Virus record (IMG/VR): IMGVR_UViG_3300043436_002687
Span: 1-42,188 of that record
Length of the DNA stretch: 42,188 bases
Direction: 5' to 3' (one strand)
Origin: a virus
Part shown: positions 13,116 through 22,558 of the stretch, piece after piece
How positions within the stretch are numbered: position 1 is the first letter of the stretch
How the letters are laid out: every line of letters starts with the position of its first letter
Translations under genes and position numbers: made by a program
The notes under the pieces: model-generated
What the model was told of the DNA's origin: nothing
What the model saw: only the letters and a program-made list of their open reading frames with translations
Database searches by the model: none

Positions 13116-15217
13116 TGGGCAACGCACATCCTTTCTACCGATTCAGTCCGGCCAATGTCAATGGTGGCTTTGAACCAGGGTACAGTCTTCAGTCATTTCT
13201 AATCAGTGATTTTATTGGTCTTTTTTCGGACGGTGATTTTGTGACAGCCCCAATTCAGGAATCCATAAACACTCTTAAAAACCAACTCAAAACCCTGTTT
13301 AATAATCCTGAAATAGGGGGCGATTTGACTTTTGTTTATCCAAAACCATATCCAACCATTACAGGTGTTCAGACATTGGTTTTCTACGTTCAAAACAATC
13401 AGTTGCTTGCCGTTGATTCAACTCAAAGGGGAGTAATTACATTTGAATTGTCAGATGGGATTATAACAGATTCAACCTTTGTCGCTAACAGTATCGTTTC
13501 GGCTTCATCAACCTACGATGACCCGATTCTTGATGTTGAATTATTGGTTGAAAGAGCCTTGGAAATCTATTACCAAAACGGATCTGCCATTTTCCCCATT
13601 ACCTATTCATTCGACCGGACAACAGGCATTGCAACCAGTTCAATTGCGAGGGCAAAGGATTGGAAGGTTGATTTGGACACGGGCGTTGTTGGTCGTTATC
13701 CTGCACAGACTAATCCATTTGGTCCGGTGAAATCCGTGACTTTTTCGGCTTTAAATCCGTCTCAGAATTACATCTTATCCATAATGGAACGGATCATTTC
13801 TTTGACCATTGCAGACCAGACTTTGACGGCTACCGACCTGACCAATGCAATCAATCTGTTACACTTGCCGGATGATTACACGGTGAGCATCGACACGGAT
13901 TCATCAGGTGCTATTGAAAGGGTTTCAGCACTATTTACGGGTGAAAGGTCATTCATTTTATTAGGTCGTACTGACGGCTCTTTCTGGTACTTTCAAAGGT
14001 TTGTGATTGACGATTCAACTCCGAGTGATTCGTTTCTTTCGGATTACGTCATTGCCACATCATTACCCTATGAGCCATTAACGGGGCAGTTGTTTTCGGG
14101 CGGTTGGTACGATCTGGATTTGATCCAGTTCGACAAGGGATGCGAACTGGAAGACCTTGATACGTTTCAAATGCCAATCAAAACGGGTGACACGTATCAA
14201 TTCAACATCATTCCTGAACAGGCCAACCTGACCGGATTGACCTCTTGCCAGATCGGTCTGTTTGATGAGAACCTGAACTTCGTAAGTGAGATTGGAACGG
14301 CAGTTTATCCAGAATGTTTGACTGATCCTTTGAATATTTTATTGAGCAATTCTGATGTTATCAACCTTTTGGATTCATTCGATGATGTTGTTGTTTTATT
14401 TTTGGATTGTAACGGAAGTCAAGTCGAAAGCATTACAGTTCCATTTGCCGACTTAGACCAAAGTTCCGCTACGAATTATGCACAATCAATTATTGACTTT
14501 ATAAATCCATTGGATATTGTTGTTGGGTCATTTATTGTTGATGCCGGATCAATCACTTTTTCTTTTTCGGTAATTTCCCCTTTAAATCAAACGGTTTCAA
14601 TAACCTATAATGTTGGGGCTTTTGATGAGCAATCAAATAATTCAAGATGTTCAGGAGCCACCCAATTCCAAGCAACCGTTACAATCCCATTTGCACCCGA
14701 TGGATGCTATGTGTTTGGCCTGTATGATGACAACTACCCAAATCAATCCATATTTGCCTTCTCAAATTCACTTGAGTTGAATAATCAGGATTGCTTCAGT
14801 TCAATGTGGGAGTTTGGATCGTCTGATGATGCCATTATCGAGGGGTTTGAATACTATTCCGGTTGGATGCAGAAGTTACGGCTACCCATCAACGGGGCAG
14901 GGCAAAAGCCAAAGATTGAAGAAAGCATTTATCGGAACTCAGACGGAACGTATCAAAGACCTTCCAATTATTCTGATTTAACCGTAGATTTGCATAGTGA
15001 TTATTTGGACTTAGAAACAAGGAATGCGGTATTTTCTGCCACAAGATGCCCGATCCTAATTTTCGAAGACCAATCAATATTTGTTTCTGGGGATTTGGAC
15101 GTTGCCACCGTTCAGGACTTTTCGAACAAAACCTCTTATAGAAAACTTGCACAAATGAAGTTTTCAGCACTGATCCAAGGCTTTCAGCCTAACAACAACG
15201 CCTGTATAGGGTGTTAA
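13115..15217 (+). CDS. Large virion protein, probable tail component
   Basis: The 700-residue protein is acidic, rich in S, T, D and N and strongly beta-like, with a cysteine-containing C-terminus (NNNACIGC). Several stretches resemble consecutive Ig-like or jelly-roll domains in the middle (residues about 370-560, where YVFGLYDDNYPNQ recalls a CFGLFDENLNF-like strand pair). It sits in the tail operon between fibre genes and the probable tube protein. A tail spike or side fibre is likely. No catalytic motif seen. Confidence 0.6.
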   Translation: MGNAHPFYRFSPANVNGGFEPGYSLQSFLISDFIGLFSDGDFVTAPIQESINTLKNQLKTLFNNPEIGGDLTFVYPKPYPTITGVQTLVFYVQNNQLLAVDSTQRGVITFELSDGIITDSTFVANSIVSASSTYDDPILDVELLVERALEIYYQNGSAIFPITYSFDRTTGIATSSIARAKDWKVDLDTGVVGRYPAQTNPFGPVKSVTFSALNPSQNYILSIMERIISLTIADQTLTATDLTNAINLLHLPDDYTVSIDTDSSGAIERVSALFTGERSFILLGRTDGSFWYFQRFVIDDSTPSDSFLSDYVIATSLPYEPLTGQLFSGGWYDLDLIQFDKGCELEDLDTFQMPIKTGDTYQFNIIPEQANLTGLTSCQIGLFDENLNFVSEIGTAVYPECLTDPLNILLSNSDVINLLDSFDDVVVLFLDCNGSQVESITVPFADLDQSSATNYAQSIIDFINPLDIVVGSFIVDAGSITFSFSVISPLNQTVSITYNVGAFDEQSNNSRCSGATQFQATVTIPFAPDGCYVFGLYDDNYPNQSIFAFSNSLELNNQDCFSSMWEFGSSDDAIIEGFEYYSGWMQKLRLPINGAGQKPKIEESIYRNSDGTYQRPSNYSDLTVDLHSDYLDLETRNAVFSATRCPILIFEDQSIFVSGDLDVATVQDFSNKTSYRKLAQMKFSALIQGFQPNNNACIGC

Positions 15218-15232
15218 AATTCAAACATTCAA

Positions 15233-16075
15233 ATGAATATTACTCTCAATTGTCCTCCGGTTTCTTGTTACAAGAACTACCGTTGCGATGTGGATTATAA
15301 AGGTCGGATCATTGGGGCTGCATTGGTGAAAAAGACCGTAGCGAGCCTCATCGACAAGACAGATGCTACTACTCTTCTGGATTCAATCTTCTACCAAGCA
15401 CTTGACGGGAATGCTATTATGTTCCTGAACATTGCAGGTGATAAACCGAAACCAGAAACTGCTGAACTTCCGGGTGTTGGTTTGCGAATCAATCGACCAG
15501 GGGCGAAGACTCACACATTGAACTTCATTGATGCTCAAGTGATCGCCAATGTTGATTCGTACAACAAAATCCTTCGTTCATCACAGAACTATGACCTGTA
15601 CTACTTCACACCGGAGTTGTATTGGGATGCTTCTGGAACGCAGGTGACGGTTATCGGCGATCCAGTTATCCAGAATGACCTGACTCAGTTCATCAATGGC
15701 GAAACGATGATCAAATGGGTAGCGGATTCAAACCCTGTCCCGTCTGACTTTGACACGGATACTCTTCTTGAAGGTCTTTTCTACGAGGTAAGCGGAGTTG
15801 ATGCCATTGCTGCACCAATCGGTTTCATTCAGAGTGAAACATATACAGCCTCTCTGAACTACGATTTCGGTTCACAAAGTCTTCCATCAACCGTTTGGTC
15901 ACTCGGTTCATCTGTTGCCGTTATTGCGGCCTTGGGTGCAACGATTGACGCAACAAGTGGTTCACTTGACATTGATCCGCAAGTTGTTGGGGATTATGTC
16001 TTGACCGTAGTTGCATCCAACGAAGCCGGATGTATCTTTGGAACTCTTGATGTATCAGTAACTGTAACTGCATAA
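15233..16075 (+). CDS. Probable major tail or decoration protein with C-terminal Ig-like domain
   Basis: This 280-residue protein has an alpha/beta N-terminal domain and a C-terminal 75-residue segment (TYTASLNYDFGSQSLPSTVW to the end) with the pattern of an Ig-like fold: a GSLDIDPQVVGDYVLTVVAS strand pair and a final DVSVTVTA. Added Ig domains are common on tail tube and capsid proteins. It is located just upstream of the portal gene. The exact structural role is inferred. Confidence 0.55.
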   Translation: MNITLNCPPVSCYKNYRCDVDYKGRIIGAALVKKTVASLIDKTDATTLLDSIFYQALDGNAIMFLNIAGDKPKPETAELPGVGLRINRPGAKTHTLNFIDAQVIANVDSYNKILRSSQNYDLYYFTPELYWDASGTQVTVIGDPVIQNDLTQFINGETMIKWVADSNPVPSDFDTDTLLEGLFYEVSGVDAIAAPIGFIQSETYTASLNYDFGSQSLPSTVWSLGSSVAVIAALGATIDATSGSLDIDPQVVGDYVLTVVASNEAGCIFGTLDVSVTVTA

Positions 16076-16079
16076 TAAC

Positions 16080-17903
16080 GTGAACGAGCAACTTCTTTTG
16101 GGCATTATCAAACTTCTCTCTAAAGACAAAATTAGAGAGGGTAAATCAGAGTACATCCATGACATCCGTGAGATAGCGGATGAACTTGAGCCGCACTTTG
16201 ACGAAGATTACCCGAAGAAGTTGCTTCGTGTGCAGCATCCCGGTGAGCAGGATTGGATGAAAATCTACCGGAAGGAGAGATGGCAACCCAAGACTAGAAC
16301 GGCAACCGGAAGGGTTTATACTACCCTGCAAAAGATTCAACAAGCGGATGATTTCAAAATCATTTTCAAGAATGATTTTAAGGACATCGGCATAAGCGAA
16401 AGTAACCCGAAAGGACTTCCTTCGAATTATTGTCTTGAGAACCTGCCGAAATTTGGATCTGTCGAAACATGGACTTTCTCATTGGGCTTATCCAAGTACC
16501 TGGAGAATCCTAACTCGGTGGTTTTTGTCGGTCCTGATCTGGAATCATGGATTGAAGACCCAACACCAGGCAATGAAATGTTCATTAATTGGGAGAAACC
16601 ATATCCGCAAGTATTCGAAGAAGAACACATCGTCTACAAGGCTGACGGTGGAATTATTTTCAAGTTAGATCAGTACGAAAATAAGGACGGTGACAACGTA
16701 CAAAGGAAGTACGATCAATTCCTTGCCGTATCAATGGAAGGTCTGGTTCTGGTTCGTCAGATAAGACCGTATAAAGGGGATGAGGATGTATTTGATACCT
16801 TTACCGCACCTTACGCATTCCTTCAATACCCAATCTATTCGGTTGGTTCGGTAATCTGTGAAATTGAAGATGGTCAAATCGTTTATGATTCAATCCTTAC
16901 TCCTTGCCTTCCTGCATGGAATGATGCCTTATTTACCAATGATGATTTACTGGTTAATAAAGCCCTTCATTCGAATCCAATCTTTTGGCGTTATAAAAAC
17001 TCACCTTGCAAGACCTGTAACGGATCAGGCTTGTTATCTGGAAAGGATAACACACAAAGAACTTGCGGTAGCTGTAACGGAAACGGACTGGGTTCAGAGG
17101 GTTCACCATTCGCCTCCATCGAAATAAACCTGCAGAAGAAGAACGCAACCAATCCAGATGTCCAGTATCCAACTGGCCCACCTGCCGGATATATTCAACT
17201 CGACATTGCGGCTCTTGAAGCCCAAAAGAAAGACATTGATGATGACATTTACCGAGGCTTCCAAGCGATCGGAATTGAACTATTGGCAAACGTACCTGCA
17301 TCGCAATCCGGCATCGCTAAACAGTACGATAGGAAGGAACTAAACACCTTCTTCTTTCAGGTTGCCGTTCACCTTGGTTATCTGATTGAAGAAATATCCT
17401 TTGCCATTTTCCTGCAACGATACCGGACGGAAATCGAATCCAGGCTCTTGACATTGGATCAAATCGAGGCCAACAAGCCCAAGGTAGTGATCCCGTCAGA
17501 CTATGATGTATTGACTACACAAGTCCTTTCTGCAAATCTTTCTGATGCGATTAAGAACCAGTTTGACCCGATCATTACAATGGGCCTGACTGCTCAATAC
17601 ACAGAGAAGGTCTTCGGTGAAAATAGCTATCAATTGAAGGTGTTAAAAATCAAGACGGCCCTTGATCCATTGCCATACATGACGGCTGAAGAGAAACTGA
17701 TTCTCAAAGATTCAATGGGTTGCACAGAACTTGACTACATCACATCGGCTTATCTGAGTTCGTTTGTGACAGAGTTGATTGAAGTCAATATGGATTGGAT
17801 TAATGAACCAAGGCCAAAACAAAGGGCCGATGTCAAGGCAATGGCAATGGTGAAACAAAAAGAAATCAAAGCCGGATTGGTTACTTTGATGCCAGAGCAA
17901 TGA
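16080..17903 (+). CDS. Portal protein with DnaJ-type cysteine motifs
   Basis: This 607-residue protein probably forms the portal ring through which DNA enters the head. The call rests on size, on the position directly before the MuF-like gene, and on similarity in layout to Bacteroidota phage portals. Two zinc-binding motifs CKTCNGSG (from residue 310) and CGSCNGNG (from residue 329) resemble the DnaJ zinc finger. The start is a GTG at 16080, four bases after the previous stop. The stop overlaps the next ATG (CAATGA). The C-terminal part is helical, as in portal stems. Confidence 0.65.
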   Translation: MNEQLLLGIIKLLSKDKIREGKSEYIHDIREIADELEPHFDEDYPKKLLRVQHPGEQDWMKIYRKERWQPKTRTATGRVYTTLQKIQQADDFKIIFKNDFKDIGISESNPKGLPSNYCLENLPKFGSVETWTFSLGLSKYLENPNSVVFVGPDLESWIEDPTPGNEMFINWEKPYPQVFEEEHIVYKADGGIIFKLDQYENKDGDNVQRKYDQFLAVSMEGLVLVRQIRPYKGDEDVFDTFTAPYAFLQYPIYSVGSVICEIEDGQIVYDSILTPCLPAWNDALFTNDDLLVNKALHSNPIFWRYKNSPCKTCNGSGLLSGKDNTQRTCGSCNGNGLGSEGSPFASIEINLQKKNATNPDVQYPTGPPAGYIQLDIAALEAQKKDIDDDIYRGFQAIGIELLANVPASQSGIAKQYDRKELNTFFFQVAVHLGYLIEEISFAIFLQRYRTEIESRLLTLDQIEANKPKVVIPSDYDVLTTQVLSANLSDAIKNQFDPIITMGLTAQYTEKVFGENSYQLKVLKIKTALDPLPYMTAEEKLILKDSMGCTELDYITSAYLSSFVTELIEVNMDWINEPRPKQRADVKAMAMVKQKEIKAGLVTLMPEQ

Positions 17904-18766
17904 CCGAGAAGCAACTTGATATAATCAAACGGATTCAGACTCTTCAGGCTGAACTGGAAGAGGGCATGAATTCACGATTGCCTGAGATCTTCAAAGGGTT
18001 GTCCGATCAGGTTATTGAACTGACCAATGACCTGCCACTTGACCCGAAGAAAAGGGCCGCAAACATCAGGGCCATCATCGGGTTGAAAATACAATTGACC
18101 AAAGTCATTGTCACCAATCCTGAATACGTAAAAGAAGTTGGTCGGGTTTTGGATGGGTTTAAAGACTTGAAGAAACTATCTGACCTCTACTTTAGCGAAC
18201 TCATTGACGGGTTCAATGCGAAAGAGGTGTTATATCAGGAAATCCTAAAAGCCAATATCGAAATCACAAAGGATATGCTTTTGGGGAGTGGAATCAGGAA
18301 TAACTTTGCGAATAGTATCCAAGAGGTGCTTAAGGCCAATGCAGCCGGAACTACTAACCGGACATTGCTGCAAAAGACTTTGAAAGAGTTCATAGAAGGC
18401 ACGGATGCAGAAAAGGCATACCTGAACCGATATATTAAGCAAACGACCTCAGATGCCATTATGACCTTCAGCAGGGAGTATGACAATACCATTGCTGCGG
18501 ATCTCAATTTACAATTCTACTTTTATGCCGGAACATTGATTAAAGATTCCCGGCAGTTTTGCAGAGCCAGAGCAGGAAGGTATTTCAAGAAATCCGAGGT
18601 GGAAAATTGGGCTAACTTGGGGAATTGGGACGGGAGAAAAGCAAATACCACCAAAAGCACCATTTTTGCCTACTGCGGTGGATGGGGTTGCAGGCATCAA
18701 CTGCATCCGATCAGTCAAACTCAGTATCGGGTTGCAGAGAAAAAAGGGCTTACGGGGTTAAAGTGA
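17900..18766 (+). CDS. MuF-like minor head protein
   Basis: The 288-residue protein has a helical N-terminal region and the C-terminal signature of phage Mu F-type head proteins: DSRQFCRARAGRYF around residues 214-227, then WDGRK and a final YCGGWGCRHQLHPIS. These proteins assist head morphogenesis and are encoded next to the portal. The ATG overlaps the portal stop by four bases. Its stop overlaps the convergent HNH gene by nine bases, so the homing gene has inserted right at the end without disrupting it. Confidence 0.85.
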   Translation: MTEKQLDIIKRIQTLQAELEEGMNSRLPEIFKGLSDQVIELTNDLPLDPKKRAANIRAIIGLKIQLTKVIVTNPEYVKEVGRVLDGFKDLKKLSDLYFSELIDGFNAKEVLYQEILKANIEITKDMLLGSGIRNNFANSIQEVLKANAAGTTNRTLLQKTLKEFIEGTDAEKAYLNRYIKQTTSDAIMTFSREYDNTIAADLNLQFYFYAGTLIKDSRQFCRARAGRYFKKSEVENWANLGNWDGRKANTTKSTIFAYCGGWGCRHQLHPISQTQYRVAEKKGLTGLK

Positions 18767-19342
18767 TTCATAATCCGAAATTGGTAATCCTTTTGATAGT
18801 AGGGCATTTAAAAGGCGGATTTTAGCTTCTTCTAGTGTTTTAGAATCACGTGTAAAAAATAATTTACCTTCAAAAGTAAATCTGCCTTGGTATCGCATAC
18901 GTTTTTTATGAAAACTTATCCCTACCAGTCCATACATATTGGTTTTCTTTTTTGAATAAACAACATTCCCTCGTTGAGTTGTCCATTCTAGATTTTTATA
19001 GAAATTGTTTGTTTTGTTTTCGTCTAAATGGTTTACTACATTCTGTTCTTTTTTTTGCAGAATAAAGTGACTCGCAACCAATGAGTGGACGGTAAAAGCC
19101 GTTTGTTCCCCATTTTTCCATAAACAAACCATTTCATATTGTTTATTTATAGCTAATGGAGTTGGTTTTATTTTACCTTCAATTGTTCTATTTCTATATT
19201 GGATAACTCTTGAATGAGAAAAAATTCTACCAAAAGAACTTATAGAATATTGCCCCTCAAACCCTTCTATATCTTTCCATTCTTCGACATAAAGAACTCC
19301 GTCATGCAAACGGGTAAGTAATTCAACTTCTTGAATATTCAT
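18758..19342 (-). CDS. HNH homing endonuclease with NUMOD4 motif (copy 1)
   Basis: This 194-residue protein starts with a NUMOD4-type segment (WKDIEGFEGQYSISSFGRI) that contacts DNA. An HNH core follows: H at HSLVASHF, then VVNHLDENKTNNFYKNLEW. The C-terminal part (YGLVGISFHKKRMRYQGRF) looks like an AP2-type DNA-binding segment. Such free-standing phage endonucleases cut alleles lacking them and spread by repair. The ATG at 19342 follows a pseudoknotted leader RNA. It lies between the MuF and 19488 genes, opposite to both, and has its own promoter. Confidence 0.88.
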   Translation of the reverse strand: MNIQEVELLTRLHDGVLYVEEWKDIEGFEGQYSISSFGRIFSHSRVIQYRNRTIEGKIKPTPLAINKQYEMVCLWKNGEQTAFTVHSLVASHFILQKKEQNVVNHLDENKTNNFYKNLEWTTQRGNVVYSKKKTNMYGLVGISFHKKRMRYQGRFTFEGKLFFTRDSKTLEEAKIRLLNALLSKGLPISDYESL

Positions 19343-19349
19343 AAAATTT

Positions 19350-19440
19350 AAAAGCCCAGTCAAAATGGGTAGAGGGCCACTTCAACTAGGCTTTAAAGGT
19401 TTTACAACCAAAATCTTTAATCGGAAAGCCTCTACTCTTT
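19350..19440 (-). ncRNA. Pseudoknotted 5' leader RNA of HNH gene 1
   Basis: On the minus strand helix a pairs GTAGAGG (19429-19435) with CCTCTAC (19369-19375). Helix b pairs AAAGCCTAGT (19385-19394) with ACTGGGCTTT (19351-19360), ten pairs with one G-U. One b strand lies inside helix a and the other outside, so the fold is an H-type pseudoknot. A GGTT/AACC hairpin sits in the loop of a. The leader ends 8 bases before the ATG behind TAAATTTT. Confidence 0.65.
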
Positions 19441-19448
19441 TCGATGCC

Positions 19449-19456
19449 CAAATTTA
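19449..19456 (-). promoter_or_regulatory. -7 promoter box for HNH gene 1
   Basis: The minus strand reads TAAATTTG, a perfect TAnnTTTG core, about 13 bases upstream of helix a of the leader RNA. Confidence 0.6.
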
Positions 19457-19487
19457 AGTTTTATCCGTATTTTTACAAAAAAAAGTT

Positions 19488-20540
19488 ATGAACAATTGTT
19501 TGGATGGATTCATAGGGCTCAGAGGTTGCTCAACAACTGAACCCGAATCCGGTGTGTACATTAATCAGTATCCGGGTATGTCTTCCGAACTGATGGATAA
19601 AATCGCAAGTCAGGATCAAGTAACCTTTGCACAGGTCTGGAAGGACATTCAGCAAACGGCTTATCTCGAACTGAAGACAAGTGTTCAGAAGGCTTTGAAG
19701 GACTTTGCAGGGGCAAGGTTGGATCAGGTTCTTTTCCAGACTTCCCGGCTATTCGTCCAACAATGGCAACAAATCAATCCTGTTCCTGAAGAAGCAATAT
19801 TCAAAGGTGTATTCACATCAATCGCAGGTTCAAAGTATGCCGGACTTCGAATCAAGAAAGCCTACATCTACAATTCCGGTTCAGTAGCGGTTGCTGATGT
19901 ACCCATCAAGATATTTCAATGTCAGGATGGTACTGTACTTTGGGAAACAACTGCAACCATTCAACCAGGGGCGAACATAATCAACATTGGGCAGACGTTC
20001 GGGTTGGTCTTTGACAAGATCAACATCGCCATGTTGGTGGATTGCACAAACCTACCAACGCTAACCGGTCAATTCATTGACAATGGCTCTTGGAACTGGC
20101 AGGGAATGGATGCCCAATGTGCAAGCCGTTATTATTCATGGTTGAACACATCCGGTTACAACATCTTCCCGGTGACCGCCCCATTGAACTATGGTTTAGG
20201 TGAGCAATGGAATAATGATTGGAGTCAATCAGCTATCTATTGGGATGCTGAACTACTCTGCTCATTGGATTCATTCATCTGCGGACAAAGGGAGTTTCTT
20301 TTGGAATCATGGGGCAATTTACTGGCCGCACAGACACTTCGTTTTAAACTTGGGTCCAACCGTGTCAATTACTTCACGCAATCCAACACAGACCGAACAG
20401 AACGCAGCCTTGTGACTTTTGAAGATAAGTTCAAAGAGGCCATTAACAATTGGGCCGAACAGTTGAACCTTGGTGCTGAAGGTTTGTGCTTTGATTGCGA
20501 AGATCAGGCCATGATTGCGACAACGGGCAGAAGGCCATAA
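19488..20540 (+). CDS. Virion-associated hypothetical protein
   Basis: The 350-residue protein is located between the MuF and capsid modules and is followed by a terminator. The N-terminal part is helical (TFAQVWKDIQQTAYLELKTS); the middle is beta-rich (residues about 105-180) and several cysteine and tryptophan residues are scattered over the C-terminal half. It has no membrane segment or catalytic motif. A head-tail connector or neck role would fit its place, but this is inferred. The leader GTATTTTTAC plus A8 resembles that of the 37403 gene. Confidence 0.6.
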   Translation: MNNCLDGFIGLRGCSTTEPESGVYINQYPGMSSELMDKIASQDQVTFAQVWKDIQQTAYLELKTSVQKALKDFAGARLDQVLFQTSRLFVQQWQQINPVPEEAIFKGVFTSIAGSKYAGLRIKKAYIYNSGSVAVADVPIKIFQCQDGTVLWETTATIQPGANIINIGQTFGLVFDKINIAMLVDCTNLPTLTGQFIDNGSWNWQGMDAQCASRYYSWLNTSGYNIFPVTAPLNYGLGEQWNNDWSQSAIYWDAELLCSLDSFICGQREFLLESWGNLLAAQTLRFKLGSNRVNYFTQSNTDRTERSLVTFEDKFKEAINNWAEQLNLGAEGLCFDCEDQAMIATTGRRP

Positions 20541-20571
20541 AAAAACCGGACTAAAATAATCCGGCCTTTCT
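20541..20571. terminator. Bidirectional terminator between convergent operons
   Basis: CCGGA (20546-20550) pairs with TCCGG (20560-20564). On the minus strand the hairpin is followed by seven T, ending the glycosyltransferase operon; on the plus strand CCTTTCTTC is weaker. Confidence 0.75.
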
Positions 20572-20591
20572 TCGTTCTAAACATGGTTCTT

Positions 20592-21341
20592 TTATGGATT
20601 ATGGATTCGAAAGCATTCATTACCGCCCCATGCCTGATAGACATTATTGGTAGTGCCTCTGAATATGCAAGCCCAAAGGCCGGTATTTCCTGTTGTAATT
20701 AATAGTTTGTCGAGTTGCGAAAGTACAATTAAGGCCGCAATGAAATCAACCAGAAAGGCTGATCTGTTTTCAGGCATCACATATTTTGAATGATCCTTAT
20801 TAATCATTGGGATAGACTCAATCCGAACAGAATCGGGAAAGCGAGTTTTCCAGAAGTGATAAAATTCAACTTCATCTGTTTGAATAAGCCATTTCTGACC
20901 ACCTGAAGCAACTCCCATGTCTAACATGGTATTGTAATCAACCGGAGCAACTTCCAAAGCCTTATCATTACCTCTGTAAAGAACTCCCGACCTATCACGA
21001 TATTGCTGAAAATATGATAGGGCTTTATTGTTTATCTCATCCGAAATGCAGCAAACCTTTAAAGACAAATTTTTGATCTTTTTAATTTGAAGTTCATTGT
21101 ACCAAGCAAATTGCCATCCATGATCAAAATTAATGTAGTCAGAGTCAAAAGGTTTGTAGTATGGCCCAAAAACCAAATCTGAAAGGTCTTGATCATTGTT
21201 TAGTTTGAAAAAATCAAACTGTGTAGATGAATCAATTGAATCCGGCCAAAATCCATTTTTTTCATAAAAACGGCAAGCATCATGAAGCCTAACTGAAATG
21301 CAGGATGTTGCACCTGATCCACTATTTACGATTAAATCCAT
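20592..21341 (-). CDS. Fucosyltransferase-like glycosyltransferase
   Basis: The 249-residue protein resembles the GT-B enzymes of the GT11/GT23 fucosyltransferase group. Features: a short N-terminal sugar-binding half, the segment GVLYRGNDK (about residues 117-125) like the basic HxRRxD nucleotide-sugar motif, and FIAALIVLSQLDKLLITTGNTG near the C-terminus, like the donor-site motif with SNxSWW-type loop. It would transfer a deoxyhexose from a GDP-sugar. It is the last gene of a minus-strand operon and overlaps the preceding gene by 20 bases. Function assigned by pattern. Confidence 0.6.
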   Translation of the reverse strand: MDLIVNSGSGATSCISVRLHDACRFYEKNGFWPDSIDSSTQFDFFKLNNDQDLSDLVFGPYYKPFDSDYINFDHGWQFAWYNELQIKKIKNLSLKVCCISDEINNKALSYFQQYRDRSGVLYRGNDKALEVAPVDYNTMLDMGVASGGQKWLIQTDEVEFYHFWKTRFPDSVRIESIPMINKDHSKYVMPENRSAFLVDFIAALIVLSQLDKLLITTGNTGLWACIFRGTTNNVYQAWGGNECFRIHNP

Positions 21342-21918
21342 ATTTTAGTCTAAATGGTTCGTTTCTAAATTTGTAATGATAAAGCGGTTTTGCGATGTGG
21401 TATTCAGTCTGAATCAAACCTGACTTTTTGAGCCTTTTTGAGAACTCGTAATCTTCACCGTATCGCAAGTCAATGAATCCAATCTGCAAGGCAATAGACC
21501 GTTTGATAGGCACTTTGTGGTATGGCAACCTGACGTAATCAAACCCGTCAAAATTATCTTTCCAATCGGGGTAGTTATTGCTGACATTAGCCCGTTTACC
21601 CTTGGTTCCTGAACATGAAATCTCAAAGGTGATACAATCCGGTTGTTCTTTAATGGCCCTCCAAATTTCAGCGATGTAGTCAGTCATTATTGCATCATCC
21701 GAATCAATTGATACAACGTATTCACCTTTGGCCCTTTCGTGCATCCTCTGGCGTTTAACACCTATTGATACTTCCCGATTATCAATGTCGGTCAGTATTT
21801 CAACCTGATCTGTCACGCCTAAATCATCAATCTGATTCTGAACATTTTCAACCAATAAATCCGTCATCCTGATCCGGTCGGTTGTCGAGGGGATGAGAAT
21901 TGATAATTTACAAACCAT
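21322..21918 (-). CDS. Family 2 glycosyltransferase
   Basis: This 198-residue GT-A enzyme begins with a strand LSILIPST, has the metal-binding motif DSDD at residues 72-75 and a likely catalytic-base motif GEDYEF at 154-158. It lacks a C-terminal membrane anchor, so it is probably soluble. It starts 11 bases inside the end of the FkbM gene, and its end overlaps the fucosyltransferase-like gene, which points to co-translation. The acceptor could be a phage protein or host glycan. Confidence 0.85.
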   Translation of the reverse strand: MVCKLSILIPSTTDRIRMTDLLVENVQNQIDDLGVTDQVEILTDIDNREVSIGVKRQRMHERAKGEYVVSIDSDDAIMTDYIAEIWRAIKEQPDCITFEISCSGTKGKRANVSNNYPDWKDNFDGFDYVRLPYHKVPIKRSIALQIGFIDLRYGEDYEFSKRLKKSGLIQTEYHIAKPLYHYKFRNEPFRLKYGFNRK

Positions 21919-22525
21919 AAATCAGGTTCTCAAAGTTCATGTGAATCAATCGCATTTCAAAGGACTTGAAGATTGAGTGAAATGCTGATTTCAATTGTGC
22001 ATTATGATTCCATTCGACACAAACCAGTTTTGTCTGCATAGCCGAAAGGTCCATCTGATTTAAGATGAAGAAATCCAGACCTTCTGCATCAATTGAAATG
22101 AAGTCAAAGGTTTCAACACCGCATCCACCATAGAATGAATGCCATGTAAAGACTTCAACTTCTGATTCGATGAACTGCTCTGTGCCTTGCCACCGCTTTA
22201 TTTCTTCCGGTTCAAGTGTAGACAATAAACCAGAATCGCCCTTGTGTAAGTGAGTGCCAGATATGTGAAAAGGCATCCGGCCATTGGTCTTGCCAATTGC
22301 ACATTCAAACACAAGAACCTTTGTTCCTTCGTAAAGTGTTTCCAGTTTTTGAAACGGATCAGGTGCAGGTTCTACACATACGCCAGACCAACCAGATAAG
22401 GCAAGTGCATGGGTATTTGATAGGGTTTTCCCATCATTCGCCCCAATGTCAAGAAAGGTTCCTTCCGGCTGATTCTTGAAGTATTCCAGGATAACTTCCT
22501 GTTCTTTATTTTGAGAAAAATTCAT
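21908..22525 (-). CDS. FkbM-family methyltransferase
   Basis: The 205-residue protein has the SAM-binding motif FLDIGANDGKT at residues 24-34, an acidic strand end VCVEP at about 51-55 and the FkbM signature FDFISIDAEGLDF near 145-157. FkbM enzymes O-methylate sugars or related hydroxyl groups. Its place among glycosyltransferases suggests that it caps or modifies the transferred glycan. It has an A-rich leader and directly follows the second HNH gene in the direction of transcription. Confidence 0.88.
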   Translation of the reverse strand: MNFSQNKEQEVILEYFKNQPEGTFLDIGANDGKTLSNTHALALSGWSGVCVEPAPDPFQKLETLYEGTKVLVFECAIGKTNGRMPFHISGTHLHKGDSGLLSTLEPEEIKRWQGTEQFIESEVEVFTWHSFYGGCGVETFDFISIDAEGLDFFILNQMDLSAMQTKLVCVEWNHNAQLKSAFHSIFKSFEMRLIHMNFENLIYGL

Positions 22526-22558
22526 TTTGGAAAATTAAGTTTTTGTCTGCGTAAAAAG

